The notes under the pieces were generated by a model that saw nothing but the letters and a program-made list of their open reading frames with translations, searched no databases and was not told the origin of the DNA. The position numbers were made by a program, and so were the translations under genes. From assembly GCA_002849045.2 (NCBI GenBank), contig NCRO01000321.1, positions 1 to 9,106 on the forward strand: a stretch of 9,106 nucleotides of DNA. The letters run 5' to 3'. Source of the DNA: Candidatus Sediminicultor secundus. Lineage in GTDB: Bacteria; Atribacterota; JS1; SB-45; 34-128. Below are positions 1 to 5,955 of the stretch, in pieces; positions within the stretch are counted from its first letter, which is position 1, and the number at the start of each line of letters is the position of its first letter.

Positions 1-2
1 TA

Positions 3-716
3 GCTAAGTGTTGAAAAAAATCAAATGGTTTCGTATTGGTTACCTGACCTACCGGAAGTGGAAAAACAACCACCTTAGCTTCTTTGATAGACATTATAAA
101 TAAAGAAAGATATGATCATGTTATAACTATTGAAGACCCTATTGAATTCATCCATACTCATAAAAATTGCATTGTAGACCAGAGAGAAGTAGGAATTCAT
201 ACAGATTCTTTTGCTTATGCTTTGCGAAGTGCCTTAAGAGAAGACCCTGATGTAATATTAGTTGGAGAAATGAGGGACCTTGAAACCATTTCTATGGCGG
301 TAACTGCAGCTGAAACCGGGCATTTAGTATTTTCCACTCTTCATACTAATAGTGCAGCCGAAACTGTAGAAAGAATAATAAATGTATTTCCTCCACATCA
401 ACAGAATCAAATTAGAATGCAAGTTGCCGAATCTCTTTTAGGTATTGTTGCCCAAACTTTAATACCCACCATAGATGAGGAGGGAAGAGTTCCGGCTCTT
501 GAATTGATGATTGCTACCCCGGCAATTAGAAATATAATACGAGAAGAAAAAGTTCATCAAATGCCTGCAACTATTCAAATGGGGAGGAAAGATGGTATGA
601 TAAGTTTAGACCAATCTTTAAAAGAATTACTGGCAGAAGGGAAGATCAGTCGAGAAGAAGCTATTAAAAAGGCCATAGACAAAAAAGTATTTATGGCAAC
701 CCGCGGAAGTTATTGA
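3..716 (+). CDS. pilT: Twitching motility ATPase PilT, first copy; 5' end outside window, two internal UGA codons
   Basis: PilT is the hexameric cytoplasmic ATPase that drives type IV pilus retraction. The fragment matches the second PilT in this window from just before Walker A to the C-terminus. Visible motifs are Walker A (PTGSGKTTT), the Asp box (ITIEDPIEF), Walker B (DPDVILVGEMRD), the His box (TGHLVFSTLHT) and the PilT signature AIRNIIRE. The homology extends upstream of the first open start (TTG at 84): the same frame reads AKC, stop, KKSNGFVLVT, stop, PTGSGK. UGA thus falls at 12-14 and at 45-47, the latter replacing the invariant first glycine of Walker A (GGA to TGA would do it). 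Either the gene is decayed or the extreme end of the sequence has errors. From codon 84 onward the frame is intact and ends at TGA 714-716. The N-terminal PAS-like domain lies outside the window. Confidence 0.88.
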
Positions 717-741
717 GGTTAGCATAAACTTTAGTGTGGTA

Positions 742-784
742 GTTAGATAAAAAGAAAATGTGGTAATTTTCTTATCTAACTTTA
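742..784 (+). terminator. Terminator-like hairpin after first pilT
   Basis: GTTAGATAA (742-750) pairs perfectly with TTATCTAAC (772-780). A second stem, GAAAAT/ATTTTC, forms inside after a three-A bulge, and a short T run follows. It begins 25 bases after the pilT stop. The U tract is weak, so termination is plausible but not certain. Confidence 0.55.
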
Positions 785-854
785 AGCGATATTCAATATG
801 AGTTTTATTCTGGTTCTTGACCCTTATTTTCTTCACGATATACGATATATGAGC

Positions 855-883
855 TTGACTTTTTAACTAAAATTATATAAAAT
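855..883 (+). promoter_or_regulatory. Sigma-A type promoter of the T-box leader
   Basis: TTGACT (855-860) and TAAAAT (878-883) are separated by 17 bases, close to the housekeeping consensus. Transcription would start near 890, about 30 bases before the first T-box helix. It is the only good promoter I see between the first pilT and the MshEN gene. Confidence 0.6.
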
Positions 884-919
884 TACTTAAATTTTAAAAT
901 ATAATATTTTTCATAAATA

Positions 920-1143
920 GAAAATAGGAAAGTAGATCATCTTTCTTTAAGGAACTAAAAAAGAAGATAATTGAAAGACCCCTAAAAAAATAATTAAGTT
1001 GAAAAATTATAGTAAACTTAATCGGGTAGCCCACGTTAATTGGCTGTTAAGCGGAATGGATTAATTACCATTCAAACAGGGTGGCACCGCGAGCAATTCT
1101 CGTCCCTGATGATACTTAAAAAAAGTATTATCAGGGATTTTTT
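920..1143 (+). promoter_or_regulatory. T-box leader (tRNA-sensing riboswitch)
   Basis: The near-invariant T-box core AACAGGGTGGCACCGCG lies at 1075-1091, followed by AGCAATTCTCGTCCCT, which forms the antiterminator. Upstream is GAATGG/CCATTC (stem III, 1054-1073). Further up a TTAAGTT/AACTTAA hairpin (994-1020) lies in the stem II region. A short stem I (about 925-984) has TAGG/CCTA at its base, an AGTA S-turn motif at 931-934 and an upper ATCTT/AAGAT-type stem. Such leaders bind uncharged tRNA through a specifier codon and stop termination when the tRNA is uncharged. The specifier-loop side reads AATTGAA (969-975), so the specifier could be AAU (Asn) or AUU (Ile); I cannot decide by eye. The next gene is an MshEN protein, not a synthetase or amino-acid gene, which is unusual. 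Confidence 0.9.
1103..1143 (+). terminator. Intrinsic terminator of the T-box
   Basis: A 15-bp stem (1103-1117 with 1123-1137, one G-U pair), a 5-base A loop and six T residues (1138-1143) make a strong rho-independent terminator. Its 5' arm starts with TCCCT, which also belongs to the T-box antiterminator, so the two structures exclude each other as expected. Confidence 0.92.
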
Positions 1144-1244
1144 AATAATATAATCAATTGGAGTGAAATCTATTCATTTAAATTTAGTTCATAGATTCGT
1201 GAATAAAATAAGTGTAGTAATGTGCTAAAAGGAGGAATATTAAA

Positions 1245-1706
1245 ATGAAAGAAAAAAAAGAAGAGAAAAAACACCCTCAAAAGTTAGGAGAAATTTTAAT
1301 TCATTATAAGATTATTACCCCAGCGCAATTAGAGGAAGGATTGAAAATTCAAAAAGATACAGGAAAAAGAATCGGAGAAATTTTAATTGACCTGGGAAGA
1401 GTTACTCAAGATGAAATAAATTGGGTTTTGGGGAAACAATTAAATCTTCCTTATGTCCAGGTAAACGTCGACAATATTGATATTCAATTATCAAAAAATA
1501 TTTCTGAAGATATTCTTAAAAAATTTAAAGTAATACCTATAATGGATTTAAATGATGAATTAGTTATTGCTATGGCTGATCCCACAGATGAAGAAGCTAT
1601 CGAAATGATTAAAGAGGTTACTAAAAGAAAGCTAAAGTTTGTCCTGGCGTCTTTTAAAAATATTGATGAAACAATTAATCGAATATTTAGTAATAAAGAT
1701 AATTAG
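1245..1706 (+). CDS. Stand-alone MshEN (GspE/PilB N-terminal) domain protein
   Basis: The 153-residue protein matches the N-terminal domain of GspE/PilB/MshE secretion and pilus assembly ATPases and stops where the ATPase part would begin. Two helical repeats typical of MshEN are visible: residues 13-36 (KLGEILIHYK...Q) and 42-65 (RIGEILIDLG...Q). In MshE and related proteins this pair binds cyclic di-GMP. Here the first repeat has Lys for the usual Arg and Lys for the usual Gly at position 22, so binding may be weaker or altered. Residues 70-150 continue as the compact alpha/beta part of the domain (VIPI, ELVIAMADPTDEEAI). The ATG is set by AAGGAGG at 1229-1235. The gene lies 101 bases after the T-box terminator and 53 bases before pilT, apparently co-transcribed with it. 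A role in regulating pilus extension or retraction is inferred from the context. Confidence 0.82.
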   Translation: MKEKKEEKKHPQKLGEILIHYKIITPAQLEEGLKIQKDTGKRIGEILIDLGRVTQDEINWVLGKQLNLPYVQVNVDNIDIQLSKNISEDILKKFKVIPIMDLNDELVIAMADPTDEEAIEMIKEVTKRKLKFVLASFKNIDETINRIFSNKDN

Positions 1707-1759
1707 TAACATAAATAAACATAATTTACTCTAATCAGAAAATAAATAGGAGGCTTAGA

Positions 1760-2812
1760 ATGGAGATAAAAGAATTATTAAAGATAACCAAAGAAAAAGA
1801 TGCTTCTGATTTACACCTTAATATAGGAATTCCTCCGGTATTGCGTATAAATGGAAAATTAGCAAAAATGGGTTTACCGGAATTAACCTTGGAGATTACC
1901 CATGAAATGATATATAGTATTCTAAATGAAAAACAGAAGAGTGATTTTAAAAAATATGGTGAATTAGATTTGTCTTATGAATTAGATAATGTTGCTCGTT
2001 TCAGGATAAATGTTTTTAAACATCGCCTTGGAGAGGGAGCTGCTTTTAGATTAATACCTGAGAAAATAAAGACCCTTTCTGAATTAGGTTTACCTTCGAT
2101 TCTTTCAGATTTTATCGAAAAGGATAAAGGATTGGTATTGGTTACCGGGCCCACAGGAAGTGGAAAGTCCACTACTATTGCCGCTTTGATAGATATTATA
2201 AATAAGAAAAAATACGTTAATATAATTACTATTGAGGATCCTATAGAGTTTATTCATTCACATATAAATTGTCTTGTTTCTCAAAGAGAAGTAGGTTCTC
2301 ATACTGAATCCTTTGCCTCTGCTTTGCGTAGTGCTTTGAGGGAAGATCCGGATGTGATCTTAGTTGGTGAAATGAGAGACCTCGAGACAATTTCTATGGC
2401 TTTGACCGCTGCTGAGACTGGACACTTAGTATTTTCTACTCTTCATACAATCAGTGCAGCTGAAACTGTAGAAAGAATAATAGACGTGTTCCCTCCTCAT
2501 CAACAAAACCAAGTAAGGATGCAGCTTGCTGGCTCTTTACAGGGAATTATTGCCCAAACTTTATTGCCTACTTTAGATGATGCCGGCAGAGTTGCTGCCT
2601 TAGAAATAATGATAGCTAACCCGGCAATTAGAAATCTGATAAGAGAAGGAAAAACTCATCAAATTCCTTCTACTATACAGATTAGCAAAAAAGATGGCAT
2701 GCAAAGCTTGGATCAGTCATTGAAAGATTTAGTTATGGAAGACAAAATTCAAGATACACAATTAGAGCTCTTAAATACAACTATTTTATCTACAGTAGAC
2801 TTACCCTGTTAA
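1760..2812 (+). CDS. pilT: Twitching motility ATPase PilT, second copy, with replaced C-terminus
   Basis: This is a nearly complete PilT-family retraction ATPase. The N-terminal PAS-like domain (residues 1-100, with DASDLHLNIG near the start) is followed by Walker A GPTGSGKST (130-138), the Asp box (155-164), Walker B (196-207), the His box (220-230) and the signature AIRNLIRE (289-296), which PilT needs for retraction. Residues 1-330 look native. After Ile330 (codon ending at 2749) the frame runs into unrelated sequence for 20 residues and stops at TAA. The copy at the right end of the window keeps the expected ending, SREDALKKAID and onwards, which matches the first pilT. The native protein would be 352 residues. 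AGGAGG at 1748-1753 supports the ATG. The core domains are complete, so the product could still fold; the junction itself may be artificial. Confidence 0.9.
   Translation: MEIKELLKITKEKDASDLHLNIGIPPVLRINGKLAKMGLPELTLEITHEMIYSILNEKQKSDFKKYGELDLSYELDNVARFRINVFKHRLGEGAAFRLIPEKIKTLSELGLPSILSDFIEKDKGLVLVTGPTGSGKSTTIAALIDIINKKKYVNIITIEDPIEFIHSHINCLVSQREVGSHTESFASALRSALREDPDVILVGEMRDLETISMALTAAETGHLVFSTLHTISAAETVERIIDVFPPHQQNQVRMQLAGSLQGIIAQTLLPTLDDAGRVAALEIMIANPAIRNLIREGKTHQIPSTIQISKKDGMQSLDQSLKDLVMEDKIQDTQLELLNTTILSTVDLPC
2517..2749 (+). repeat. 233-bp perfect inverted repeat, left copy (inside pilT)
   Basis: This stretch is identical, base for base, to the reverse complement of 8871-9103. Beyond 2749 the two diverge at once. 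On the other side they differ at one base (2516 A against C on the minus strand at 9104, both codons Arg) and the window ends two bases later. It covers PilT residues 253-330. Confidence 0.97.
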
Positions 2813-2912
2813 GTGAGTATCTACTAACCGGGGGCTACTACGGAAAAAGGAAATTCCTATACAATAAATTTAAAACAAAAAGCAAAAAAATATAATTGTT
2901 TTCTTAAATTAT
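2750..2912. other. Unassigned sequence between pilT break and 6S RNA
   Basis: I see no gene here apart from the 20-codon tail of the broken pilT. An 11-bp hairpin is present at 2794-2825 (AGTAGACTTAC with GTGAG, a TA bulge, then TCTACT). The rest is A/T-rich. On the minus strand it lies directly downstream of the 6S RNA, and it is probably the native flank of that gene. Confidence 0.5.
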
Positions 2913-3160
2913 AAAACCCCGCTATGTCGTGTGCTTTAGGTTTTGATACCTGTCCCCAAACAGGTGGGTATCTACCTAAATGTTTTACGTTTCCGCGTCA
3001 ACTAAAATAGCTAACGTTAGGTATTTGTCTTACTTCAAGCTGAAGGAGACCTACCTCAGGCATACAAATAACATTTAGAGCTCGATCCCTTTTATATAAG
3101 TGTTGGTTCAAAACTTAATTAGTCAGCACGAACACAGCAGGGTAATTCATATATTTTCTT
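2913..3160 (-). ncRNA. ssrS: 6S RNA (RNA polymerase-binding regulator)
   Basis: On the minus strand, ACCCTGCTGTGTTCGTG (3143-3127) pairs with CACGACATAGCGGGGT (2931-2916) to form a 16-bp closing stem with a single bulged U. Just inside is AAGTTTTGAACC, which resembles what I recall of Firmicute 6S RNAs. A terminal arm follows, with CTAA-A-TGTTA pairing to TAACGTTAG, then TTTGT/ACAAA and a CTTCA/TGAAG hairpin. On the 3' side of the central bubble is a hairpin TTTAGGT..GATACC/GGTATC..ACCTAAA. Closing stem, large internal bubble and terminal stem are the 6S architecture that mimics an open promoter and sequesters sigma-A RNA polymerase. A strong promoter lies upstream, and the position next to aspS matches B. 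subtilis bsrA. No tmRNA or RNase P motifs are seen. The exact ends are estimates. Confidence 0.72.
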
Positions 3161-3167
3161 TGTCCTT

Positions 3168-3196
3168 ATAATATCACACCTTATTGTATCTTTCAA
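3168..3196 (-). promoter_or_regulatory. Promoter of the 6S RNA
   Basis: On the minus strand TTGAAA (3196-3191) and TATTAT (3173-3168) are 17 bases apart. A start near 3161 would place the closing stem about 18 bases into the transcript, so a short 5' trim is possible. Confidence 0.68.
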
Positions 3197-3207
3197 TATT
3201 CAAAACA

Positions 3208-3347
3208 GTATCGAGTATATAGTATCGAGTATCGAGTTAAGAAACAATATATAGTATTTAGTATATAGTATATAGTAAGATAGCGGATAGCGTGGAGCGT
3301 CTAGCGTATAGTAAGAAAGCGAAAAATTAAAAGCGTAAAGCGTAAAA
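3208..3347. repeat. Degenerate GTATCGAGT / ATATAGTA / AGCGTATAG repeat tract
   Basis: GTATCGAGT occurs three times (from 3208, 3222 and 3229), followed by several ATATAGTA units and then AGCGGATAG, AGCGTCTAG, AGCGTATAG, AAGCGTAAAGCGTAAA. The tract is non-coding low-complexity sequence. Its words recur in inverted orientation at 3577-3639. Confidence 0.8.
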
Positions 3348-3442
3348 CCAAAGCTCAAAACTTAAAATTAAGAAATTGCTAATGTATGTAAATATATCCA
3401 AAAATGCAAATCGCAAAGCGGATAGTTACCCACACCTCTGTC

Positions 3443-3462
3443 ATTCCTTTGGAAGCAGGAAT
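3443..3462. repeat. Short palindrome of the ATTCC/GGAAT type
   Basis: ATTCCT and AGGAAT flank an 8-base loop. With its surrounding TGTCATTCC..GGAATCTG it resembles the dispersed dRS3-like ATTCC..GGAAT repeats found in many bacterial genomes. Only one copy is in the window. Confidence 0.5.
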
Positions 3463-3478
3463 CTGTTTTCCCCAATTT

Positions 3479-3556
3479 GTAGGGGCACAATGAATTGTGC
3501 CCTTCATCTTTTATTTGTCTTTTATTTACCTTGGGCACGATGCATCGTGCCCCTAC
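3479..3556. repeat. Paired-palindrome element, copy 1
   Basis: Left unit 3479-3502: GTAG then the palindrome GGGCACAAT-GA-ATTGTGCCC. Right unit 3533-3556: the perfect palindrome GGGCACGATGCATCGTGCCC then CTAC. The outer ten bases, GTAGGGGCAC and GTGCCCCTAC, are inverted repeats, so the 78-bp element can form two small hairpins or one large one. The 30-base T-rich spacer differs from copy 2 (7296-7372). No transposase is present, so it looks like a non-autonomous REP/MITE-type element. Confidence 0.88.
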
Positions 3557-3576
3557 CTCTGAATCCTAATTTTCTT

Positions 3577-3639
3577 AACGCGACGCGATACTCGATACGC
3601 GATACTATATTTCTATACGCTTTACGCTATACGCTCTAC
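3577..3639. repeat. Degenerate ACTCGATAC / TACGCTATACG tract
   Basis: It starts AACGCGACGCGATACTCG and continues with ATACGCGATAC and then CTATACGCT and TTACGCTATACGCT words. These are reverse complements of words at 3208-3347, so the two tracts form an imperfect fold-back around the two palindromic elements. It lies just past the aspS stop. Confidence 0.75.
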
Positions 3640-3643
3640 ATTT

Positions 3644-5461
3644 TCACAGCGGTAAATCTAATTTAATATAAAGTTCCTTTAATTGTTTTTGATCTACTCC
3701 AGATGGTGCATTTGTTAACAAACAGGTTGCCTTTTGAGTCTTGGGGAAGGCGATTACTTCTCTAATTGAGGAAGCTCCGGCTAAAAGCATAACCAATCTA
3801 TCCAAACCAAAGGCAATTCCTCCATGTGGTGGTGCTCCATATTTTAAGGCTCGCAATAAGAATCCAAATTTTTGTTCAGCTTTTTTATTATCTATCCCTA
3901 ATAATTTAAAAATTATTTTTTGAAGGTCTGTATTGTGTATTCTGATGCTCCCACTTCCGATTTCGTTTCCGTTAATCACTAAATCGTATGTTTTTGAACG
4001 CACTTTTAAGGGATTGGTTTCCAATAATTTAATATCTTCGTCCAGAGGGGCTGTAAAAGGATGATGAACTGCTTCATATCTTTTTTCCTCCGGATTATTT
4101 TCTAACAAAGGGAAATTTGTAACCCAGAGAAAATTAAATTCCTTTTTATCCTGATTAATAAGGTTTAAATCATTAGCTAATTTTAATCTTAAATTTCCTA
4201 ATACTTCATAAACTATTTCCTCCTGGTCAGCAACAATTAAGATAAGGTCTCCCGGGTTAGCATTAGTTTTAAGTTTAACTTTTTCTATCTCTTCGGGAGA
4301 AATAAACTTGGATATGGAAGATTGAAAATCTTTTCCTTCTTTAATTTTTATATAGGACAGGCCTTTTGCACCAAATGAAGTAATAAATAATTGTAATTCA
4401 TCGAGTTTTTTTCGGGAATATTCTTTATTATTTTCAACTTTAATGGCGCATATTTCCCCTTTGTTTTTAATTACTTCTTCAAATACTTTAAAAGAACTTT
4501 TACTAAATATTTCAGTGAAATTTATTATCTCCATTCCAAATCTTAAGTCTGGTTTATCTGTCCCATATATGGAAATTGCTTGTTGATAATCCATTTTTAT
4601 AAAAGGTATTTTTATTTTGATATTAAACAATTTATTAAATAAATGAGCAAACATTTCTTCTACTAAATTAAATATATTGTCTCTATCAACAAATGACATT
4701 TCCATATCAAGCTGAGTGAATTCTGGTGCTCGGTCAGCTCTTAAATCTTCGTCACGAAAACACCTTACTATCTGATAATATTTTTCAAATCCAGCAACCA
4801 TTAATAATTGTTTAAATAATTGAGGAGATTGAGGTAGGGCATAAAATTTACCTGGATTCACTCTACTGGGGACTATATAATCTCTTGCCCCTTCCGGTGT
4901 ACTCTTAGTTAAAAAAGGTGTTTCTATATCTAAAAAATTCTTACTGTTTAAGTAATTTCTAATTTCCATACAAACCTGGTGTCGTAATCGCAAATTTTTT
5001 TGCATCTTTAACTGTCTCAAATCCAGATATCTATATTTTAATCTCAAATTATCATTTATCTCAATATTGCTATCTATATTAAAAGGTAAAGTATCAGAAA
5101 CGTTTAATATTTTTACCTGCCTGGCTTTGATTTCGATCTCTCCGGTAGACATGTTAGGGTTTTTTGAACCAGCTAAACGAGAAACAACTTTCCCTTTAAC
5201 TGCAAGCACATATTCATTTTTAATGATATGGGCTTTTTTATGTGCTTCAGAAGAATCTTTTGGGTCAAATACAATTTGTGATATCCCTTCGCGGTCTCTT
5301 AAATCAATAAAGATTAAACCACCATGATCTCTTCTGCTCTGAGCCCAGCCCATTAATATTACTTCTTTTCCAATGTCATTTTTTCGAAGCTCTCCACAAG
5401 AATGAGTTTTCTTCCAAGAGCCCATAGGTTCTATAAATTTTTTTGATTTTGTCATTTTCAT
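3644..5461 (-). CDS. aspS: Aspartyl-tRNA synthetase
   Basis: This is a class IIb synthetase that charges tRNA-Asp in the cytoplasm. Its 605 residues fit the bacterial type. The N-terminal OB-fold anticodon-binding domain (about 15-120, GWAQSRRDHGGLIFIDLRDR) is followed by catalytic motif 1 (LDIETPFL, near 177-184), the PQSPQLFKQ segment (210-218), motif 2 (CFRDEDLRADRAPEFTQLD, 234-252, with Arg236) and the bacterial-specific GAD insertion (roughly 295-420). The C-terminal catalytic block has WVTNFPL and motif 3 GIAFGLDRL (548-556), ending in the usual SIREVIAFPKTQ region. AAGGAG at 5468-5473 favours the first of two close ATG codons; the second is two codons later. It is the last synthetase gene on this strand, 45 bases after the IVP gene. 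With a separate AsnRS encoded nearby, strict discrimination of tRNA-Asp is possible but not shown. Confidence 0.97.
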   Translation of the reverse strand: MKMTKSKKFIEPMGSWKKTHSCGELRKNDIGKEVILMGWAQSRRDHGGLIFIDLRDREGISQIVFDPKDSSEAHKKAHIIKNEYVLAVKGKVVSRLAGSKNPNMSTGEIEIKARQVKILNVSDTLPFNIDSNIEINDNLRLKYRYLDLRQLKMQKNLRLRHQVCMEIRNYLNSKNFLDIETPFLTKSTPEGARDYIVPSRVNPGKFYALPQSPQLFKQLLMVAGFEKYYQIVRCFRDEDLRADRAPEFTQLDMEMSFVDRDNIFNLVEEMFAHLFNKLFNIKIKIPFIKMDYQQAISIYGTDKPDLRFGMEIINFTEIFSKSSFKVFEEVIKNKGEICAIKVENNKEYSRKKLDELQLFITSFGAKGLSYIKIKEGKDFQSSISKFISPEEIEKVKLKTNANPGDLILIVADQEEIVYEVLGNLRLKLANDLNLINQDKKEFNFLWVTNFPLLENNPEEKRYEAVHHPFTAPLDEDIKLLETNPLKVRSKTYDLVINGNEIGSGSIRIHNTDLQKIIFKLLGIDNKKAEQKFGFLLRALKYGAPPHGGIAFGLDRLVMLLAGASSIREVIAFPKTQKATCLLTNAPSGVDQKQLKELYIKLDLPL

Positions 5462-5506
5462 CTATGCTCCTTTATTCGTATAGCGTATTGCGTATCGCGT
5501 ATCGCG

Positions 5507-5866
5507 TTAAAGCTTCTTGATTAGATTTGTAGTCATTCTACAAAGATGATCTAATTTTTCAATTAATTCTGTTTCTTTTTCTTCTGTTATGTATTTTAAC
5601 ATTCTAGCTATAGCAATTTGAGTTTCTAATTCGGCACAACTTCCTAAAGCTATATAGAGAAACTGTTTATATTCTTTGTTATGATATCTCCTAAAACCTT
5701 CTGCTATATTGGAAGGCACAGAGATTGCTGAACGTCTAATTTGTGAGGTTAAGCCAAATAATTCTTCTTTGGGAAACTTTTTTGTTAGTGTATAAATATC
5801 AGTAACAACTTCTATTCCTTTTTGCCAGATCCTTAAATCTTTAAATCTTTTTATTCCTTCTTCCAT
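5507..5866 (-). CDS. Four helix bundle protein, 23S rRNA intervening-sequence (IVP/S23) family
   Basis: The 119-residue protein carries the family pattern clearly: FKDLRIWQKG (8-17), IYTLTKKFPKEELFGLTSQIRRSAISVPSNIAEG (24-57 region), then EYKQFLYIALGSCAELETQ (65-83). It is mostly helical. Members were first found in intervening sequences of 23S rRNA genes, but most are free-standing genes of unknown function; they also resemble the Avd accessory protein of diversity-generating retroelements. No reverse transcriptase or variable repeat is visible here. The start is the ATG at 5866, 5 bases downstream of AAAGGAG (5871-5877); a longer frame from TTG 5905 lacks such a site and adds an atypical charged leader. 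It sits inside the asnS-aspS gap, between 18-bp inverted repeats, which suggests a small inserted cassette. Confidence 0.85.
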   Translation of the reverse strand: MEEGIKRFKDLRIWQKGIEVVTDIYTLTKKFPKEELFGLTSQIRRSAISVPSNIAEGFRRYHNKEYKQFLYIALGSCAELETQIAIARMLKYITEEKETELIEKLDHLCRMTTNLIKKL

Positions 5867-5870
5867 CTTT

Positions 5871-5877
5871 CTCCTTT
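5871..5877 (-). promoter_or_regulatory. Ribosome binding site fixing the IVP start
   Basis: AAAGGAG on the minus strand precedes the ATG at 5866-5864 and decides against the longer reading frame from TTG 5905. Confidence 0.8.
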
Positions 5878-5955
5878 GCTTCTCATTCTTATAATCTTTA
5901 CACAATATATGATACTTCTTTTACTCGGTTCTAACGCAATACGCTATACGATACA

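Larger units (their letters stand above)
5476..5951. repeat. 18-bp perfect inverted repeats bracketing the IVP gene
   Basis: TCGTATAGCGTATTGCGT at 5476-5493 is repeated exactly as its reverse complement at 5934-5951. The pair encloses the four-helix-bundle gene and fills the gaps to aspS (15 bases to its start) and asnS (4 bases to its stop). The words belong to the same GCGTA family as the other intergenic tracts but are perfect only here. Confidence 0.85.

Noticed and set aside
627..836. Minus-strand open frame of 69 codons
   Set aside because: It overlaps the pilT 3' end and the terminator hairpin and has no recognisable product.
1163..1231. Short frame from GTG 1163 between the T-box and the MshEN gene, as a leader peptide
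   Set aside because: At 22 codons its composition shows nothing characteristic, and the terminator already accounts for regulation.
1975..2172. Minus-strand open frame inside the second pilT
   Set aside because: It is a shadow of the well-supported pilT reading frame.
2913..3160. tmRNA or RNase P RNA
   Set aside because: There is no tRNA-like acceptor and CCA end, no tag frame, and none of the RNase P core motifs that I would expect.
3208..3640. CRISPR array
   Set aside because: The repeats are short, irregular and without regular unique spacers, and no cas gene is in view.
3376..3666. Plus-strand open frame of 96 codons
   Set aside because: It runs through three repeat elements, has low-complexity repeat-derived translation, and shows no ribosome binding site.
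3741..5327. Plus-strand open frames inside aspS (3741-3923 and 5067-5327)
   Set aside because: They are antisense to conserved AspRS motifs and have no support of their own.
5476..5951. Diversity-generating retroelement with an Avd-like protein
   Set aside because: The four-helix protein resembles Avd only at family level. There is no reverse transcriptase, template repeat or variable repeat.
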